Positions 61,901-64,000 of a DNA stretch of 64,000 bases are shown one piece after another (position 1 is the first letter of the stretch; every line of letters begins with the position of its first letter). Below the pieces are notes generated by a model. It saw only the letters and a program-made list of their open reading frames with translations. It was not told the origin of the DNA and did no database searches. Origin of the DNA: Flavobacterium sp. 90 (GTDB lineage: Bacteria; Bacteroidota; Bacteroidia; Flavobacteriales; Flavobacteriaceae); contig NZ_SMGE01000001.1 in the NCBI RefSeq assembly GCF_004339525.1, forward strand, positions 1,302,001 to 1,366,000, written 5' to 3'. The translations under genes were made by a program, and so were the position numbers.

Positions 61901-64000
61901 TTCTTTGATATCTACATCTGTTGAAACAATTGGCTGTCCGTTTTTAGTATCATTTCCAAGAACATTCAAGATTGTTTTTGGTTGATTTGTACTTACAACT
62001 GAATTTGCCGTATCATCTTTTATAACAATTGTATCGTTAACCGGAATTACTGTGATAAATAAATTCGCTGTTGCAGTACTTGTTCCATCAGTTACGGTGT
62101 ACGTTACTTTTGGTACAGATCCGTTATAATCTGCTTTTGGAACGAAAACATAACTACCGTTTGCATTTATGGTAAGATCTCCTTCGGCTAAATTAGCTGT
62201 ACTTCCAACTGGGTAAGTTGTTGTTCCAATTACGAATTGCGTAATTGTCAAAGTATCACCATCTACATCGGTATCATTTGCCAATAAATTAGCACTTGAA
62301 GTAACATCAACTGTCAAAGTTGTGTCTTCATTTGTTGTATTTGAATTATCAACTGCTACTGGCGCGTCGTTGACCGGAATTACTGTGATAAATAAATTTG
62401 CTGTGGCAGAACTTGTTCCATCAGTTATGGTATATGTTACTTTTGGTACTGTTCCGTTATAGTCTGCTTTTGGAACGAAAGTATAACTACCGTTTGCATT
62501 TATCGTAAGATCTCCTTCAGCTAAGTTTGCTGTACTTCCAACTGTATAAGTTGTTGTTCCAATTACAAATTGTGTAATGGTTAAAGTATCACCATCTGGA
62601 TCTGTATCGTTTGCCAATAAATTAGCGCTTGAAGTAACAGCAACTGTCAAAGTTGTGTCTTCATTTGTTGTATTTGAATTATCAACAGCTACTGGAGCGT
62701 GGTTTACAGCTGTCACCGTTATTGTTAATGTTCCGATATCTGTTAAACTTCCGTCTGTTACCGTATAATCTACTGTGTCGGTTCCGTTGAAATTTGGAGC
62801 CGGCATGTAAGTATAAGATCCATCAGCTGCTAAAGTTAATGTTCCACCTTTAGTTGTTGTGTAAGTTCCAGCTACCACTGTTAGTGGGCTTGAATCTACA
62901 TCAGTATCATTAACCACAAAGCTTACCGTTGAAGTATAAAGTGTGTCTTCAGTTGCTGTAGCTGTATCATCTACGGCGATTGGCGCATCGTTTACAGCGT
63001 TTACTGTAATTGTTAATGTTCCAACATCTGTTAAACTTCCGTCTGTTACCGTATAATCTACTGTGTCGGTTCCGTTGAAATTTGGAGCCGGCATGTAAGT
63101 ATAAGATCCATCAGCTGCTAAAGTCAATGTTCCGCCTTTAGTTGTTGTGTAAGTTCCAGCGATCACGGTTAGTGGGCTTGAATCTACATCGGTATCATTC
63201 GCCACAAGGCTTACCGTTGAAGTATAAAGTGTATCTTCAGTTGCTGTAGCTGTATCGTCAACAGCAATTGGTGCATCGTTTACAGCATTTACTGTAATGG
63301 TTAATGTTCCGATATCTGTTAAACTTCCGTCAGTAACTGTATAATCTACTGTGTCGGTTCCGTTGAAATTTGGAGCCGGCATATAAGTATATGATCCGTC
63401 AGCTGCTAAAGTCAAGGTTCCACCTTTTACTGTAGTATAAGTTCCTGCTACTACTGTGAGTGGGCTTGAATCTACATCGGTATCATTCGCCACAAGGCTT
63501 ACTGTTGATGTGTAAAGCGTGTCTTCGGTTGCAGTTGCAGTATCATCAACAGCGATTGGCGCGTCGTTTACAGCATTTACTGTAATAGTTAATGTTCCAA
63601 TATCTGTTAAACTTCCGTCTGTTACCGTATAATCTACAGTGTCAGTTCCGTTAAAATTTGGAGCCGGCATGTAAGTATATGATCCATCTGCAGCTAAAGT
63701 CAATGTTCCGCCTTTAGTTGTTGTATACGTTCCTGCTACCACGGTTAATGGGCTTGAATCTACATCTGTATCATTAGCCACAAGAGAAATGCTTGATGTG
63801 TAAAGCGTGTCTTCTGTAGCGGTTGCTGTATCATCTACGGCAATTGGTGCGTCGTTAACCGGAGTTACCGTGATAAACAAATTAGCTGTCGCTGAACTTG
63901 TTCCATCAGTTACGGTGTACGTTACTTTTGGTACTGATCCGTTATAATCTGCTTTTGGAATGAAAACATAACTTCCATTTGCATTTATTGTCAGATCTCC
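58904..64000 (-). CDS. Giant tandem-repeat surface adhesin with T9SS type B C-terminus (N-terminus cut by window edge)
   Basis: At least 1698 residues; the frame is open to base 64000. From the N-terminal side visible here: part of a 111-residue repeat, four 96-residue cadherin/VCBS-like repeats (62697-63848), two 111-residue repeats (62031-62696), then 198-residue two-domain units (60793-61980, plus partial copies). Single Ig-like domains and a DUF11-like domain (VEVPSIAIIKTASFNDENGD) follow, and finally a gliding-associated type B sorting domain from about residue 1560 of the visible part (VFNAFSPNGDSKNARFYI, VEIYNRWGVLVY, LPVGTYFYILKY). Such domains direct secretion by SprA-based type IX machinery. 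Likely a gliding/attachment adhesin related in design to SprB. PorP/SprF and OmpA partners are encoded downstream. Confidence 0.9.
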   Translation of the reverse strand, partial: GDLTINANGSYVFIPKADYNGSVPKVTYTVTDGTSSATANLFITVTPVNDAPIAVDDTATATEDTLYTSSISLVANDTDVDSSPLTVVAGTYTTTKGGTLTLAADGSYTYMPAPNFNGTDTVDYTVTDGSLTDIGTLTITVNAVNDAPIAVDDTATATEDTLYTSTVSLVANDTDVDSSPLTVVAGTYTTVKGGTLTLAADGSYTYMPAPNFNGTDTVDYTVTDGSLTDIGTLTITVNAVNDAPIAVDDTATATEDTLYTSTVSLVANDTDVDSSPLTVIAGTYTTTKGGTLTLAADGSYTYMPAPNFNGTDTVDYTVTDGSLTDVGTLTITVNAVNDAPIAVDDTATATEDTLYTSTVSFVVNDTDVDSSPLTVVAGTYTTTKGGTLTLAADGSYTYMPAPNFNGTDTVDYTVTDGSLTDIGTLTITVTAVNHAPVAVDNSNTTNEDTTLTVAVTSSANLLANDTDPDGDTLTITQFVIGTTTYTVGSTANLAEGDLTINANGSYTFVPKADYNGTVPKVTYTITDGTSSATANLFITVIPVNDAPVAVDNSNTTNEDTTLTVDVTSSANLLANDTDVDGDTLTITQFVIGTTTYPVGSTANLAEGDLTINANGSYVFVPKADYNGSVPKVTYTVTDGTSTATANLFITVIPVNDTIVIKDDTANSVVSTNQPKTILNVLGNDTKNGQPIVSTDVDIKETVSDPTGNIKLNPDGTVVLKPNAPSGTYELTYQVCELNTTNCGTATVKITVVAPVIDAVSETTAPINGNIGGTTISLITNDTLNGGSVVIGNQVGQVILTGINVPTGLTLNADGTVTVAPGTPKGDYQVEYRICEANDPNNCDTAISIIQVTGADLVLKDDSAGSVVSTNQPKTILNVLGNDTKNGLPIVSTDVDIKETVSDPTGNIKLNPDGTVVLKPNAPSGTYELTYQVCELNTTNCGTATVKVTVVAPVINAVSETTAPINGNIGGTTISLITNDTLNGGSVVIGNQVGQVILTGINVPTGLTLNADGTVTVAPGTPKGDYQVEYRICEANDPNNCDTAISIIPVTGAVIVLKDDSAGSVVGVNHPVDVLNVLGNDTKNGQPIVSTDVDIKETVSDPTGNIKLNPDGTIVLGPNAPAGTYELTYQVCELNTTNCATATVTVTVVAPTMTITADSYCSNNVPYVSYNVKPDNFTPNNLLTITWIDSANNVVATQTNLPLSGNILWPGATVDSNGNGLDWPGWVLTNGQWTEGADGFENTRPSVTMEFSLNPTAKVVVNYPVATADCNARPAFVIKANDDQAGPINTNKEISTSLNIFNNDTLNGTRFNASNVTLTTIIANPNLVLNADGSVDLVPKTPSGTYQLTYQICDAVNAGNCSQAVVTVTVLNSLDPDPPTPLILTNDKINVDGINGELEFINVLDNDLLKGLPINIADVVFTPSTSPYFEFNADGTVNVKPNTPGGDYTLTYQVCEKANPQNCKTATLIVFVEVPSIAIIKTASFNDENGDKVAEAGETITYKFKVTNTGNVALTQVMIKDLLPGLVISGQAFDLEPNESNETNFTAEYKITQNDINHGSVTNQASVEGKSGKGVVVGDTSDKDNNSEDRPTVIALNGCEIKVFNAFSPNGDSKNARFYIQGLECYPDNTVEIYNRWGVLVYDTNNYNNEDRVFVGISEGRTTIKQSDGLPVGTYFYILKYKDSGSNQHELSGYLYINK
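60793..61980. repeat. Two tandem 594-bp units in the adhesin gene
   Basis: Units 60793-61386 and 61387-61980 (198 codons each) line up over their whole length with only scattered differences, judged by eye, not counted. The register mark is the sequence GTTGATTTGTACTTACAACT at 61387 and 61981; at 60793 a diverged third copy of the mark begins. Confidence 0.85.
62031..62696. repeat. Two tandem 333-bp units in the adhesin gene
   Basis: Units 62031-62363 and 62364-62696 (111 codons each). A third begins at 63849 and runs off the right edge. The protein repeat starts APVAVDNSNTTNEDTTLTV. Confidence 0.85.
62697..63848. repeat. Four tandem 288-bp units in the adhesin gene
   Basis: Units begin at 62697, 62985, 63273 and 63561 with exact 288-base spacing (96 codons). 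The protein unit starts APIAVDDTATATEDTLYTST. The copies differ at few positions and are near-identical at DNA level. Confidence 0.9.

Noticed and set aside
60793..63848. Regular repeats considered as a CRISPR array
   Set aside because: Units are 288-594 bases, keep reading frame and encode repeated protein domains; there are no short repeat-spacer units or cas genes.
1..64000. tRNA, rRNA, prophage or insertion-sequence genes
   Set aside because: I looked in the gaps and among the encoded proteins and saw no cloverleaf, rRNA segment, transposase, integrase or phage structural protein. Gaps are short except 54400-55448.

Overview
The window is chromosomal DNA of a gliding Bacteroidota of the genus Flavobacterium or a close relative. 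The evidence is low G+C, promoters of the flavobacterial type (TTG then TAnnTTTG), SprA, RemB and PorP/SprF proteins, a giant repeat protein with a gliding-motility/type IX secretion C-terminus, and the order ruvA-sprA-gcvH-vanZ-deoC-remB, which matches what I recall from F. johnsoniae. I saw no rRNA, tRNA, phage, insertion sequence or CRISPR array.

Layout. 1-3110: a DUF4249 lipoprotein (cut by the left edge) and its TonB-dependent receptor. 3339-12819: a housekeeping and envelope block with pdxJ, a CBS protein, nadK, a DUF6089 barrel, uppS, bamA, two OmpH/Skp chaperones and murI. A small GG-leader peptide gene on the minus strand lies in the ompH-murI gap. 12824-15388: an outer-membrane protein and a DUF4270 lipoprotein. 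15619-20458: a six-gene operon with a DUF6268 barrel, a kelch lipoprotein, a DUF4907 lipoprotein, a LytS-type kinase, an intradiol-dioxygenase-like lipoprotein and a LytTR regulator. 20550-25531: a gamma-carbonic anhydrase-like protein, PorP/SprF, an Nfu protein, an LEA-like helical protein, MscS, TsaB and a small membrane protein.

25550-32668 is a minus-strand export operon: ABC ATPase, two FtsX-like permeases, adaptor, TolC, second adaptor. 32845-34251 is a DUF4403 lipoprotein. 34385-39592 holds respiratory genes: ctaB, two subunit III-type proteins, subunit IV, then Sco, DUF420 and accessory proteins. 39752-51444 is the motility/secretion block: remB, deoC, vanZ, gcvH, sprA and ruvA. 51523-54399 has malic enzyme and a CBS-pair protein. 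54400-55448 is a gene-free stretch packed with palindromes and dispersed repeats, followed by one orphan small gene. 55924-64000 is a surface trio: an OmpA/PD40 protein, PorP/SprF, and a giant adhesin with DNA-level tandem repeats that runs off the right edge.

The main themes are envelope biogenesis (UppS, BamA, Skp, MurI), type IX secretion and gliding (SprA, RemB, PorP/SprF, adhesin), and cytochrome oxidase assembly. The least explained items are the GG-leader peptide, the LytS/LytTR surface operon, the repeat island near 55 kb and the TonB-like domain at the N-terminus of RemB. Many starts were moved from the longest open frame, because Bacteroidota lack strong Shine-Dalgarno sites and signal peptides are the better guide.
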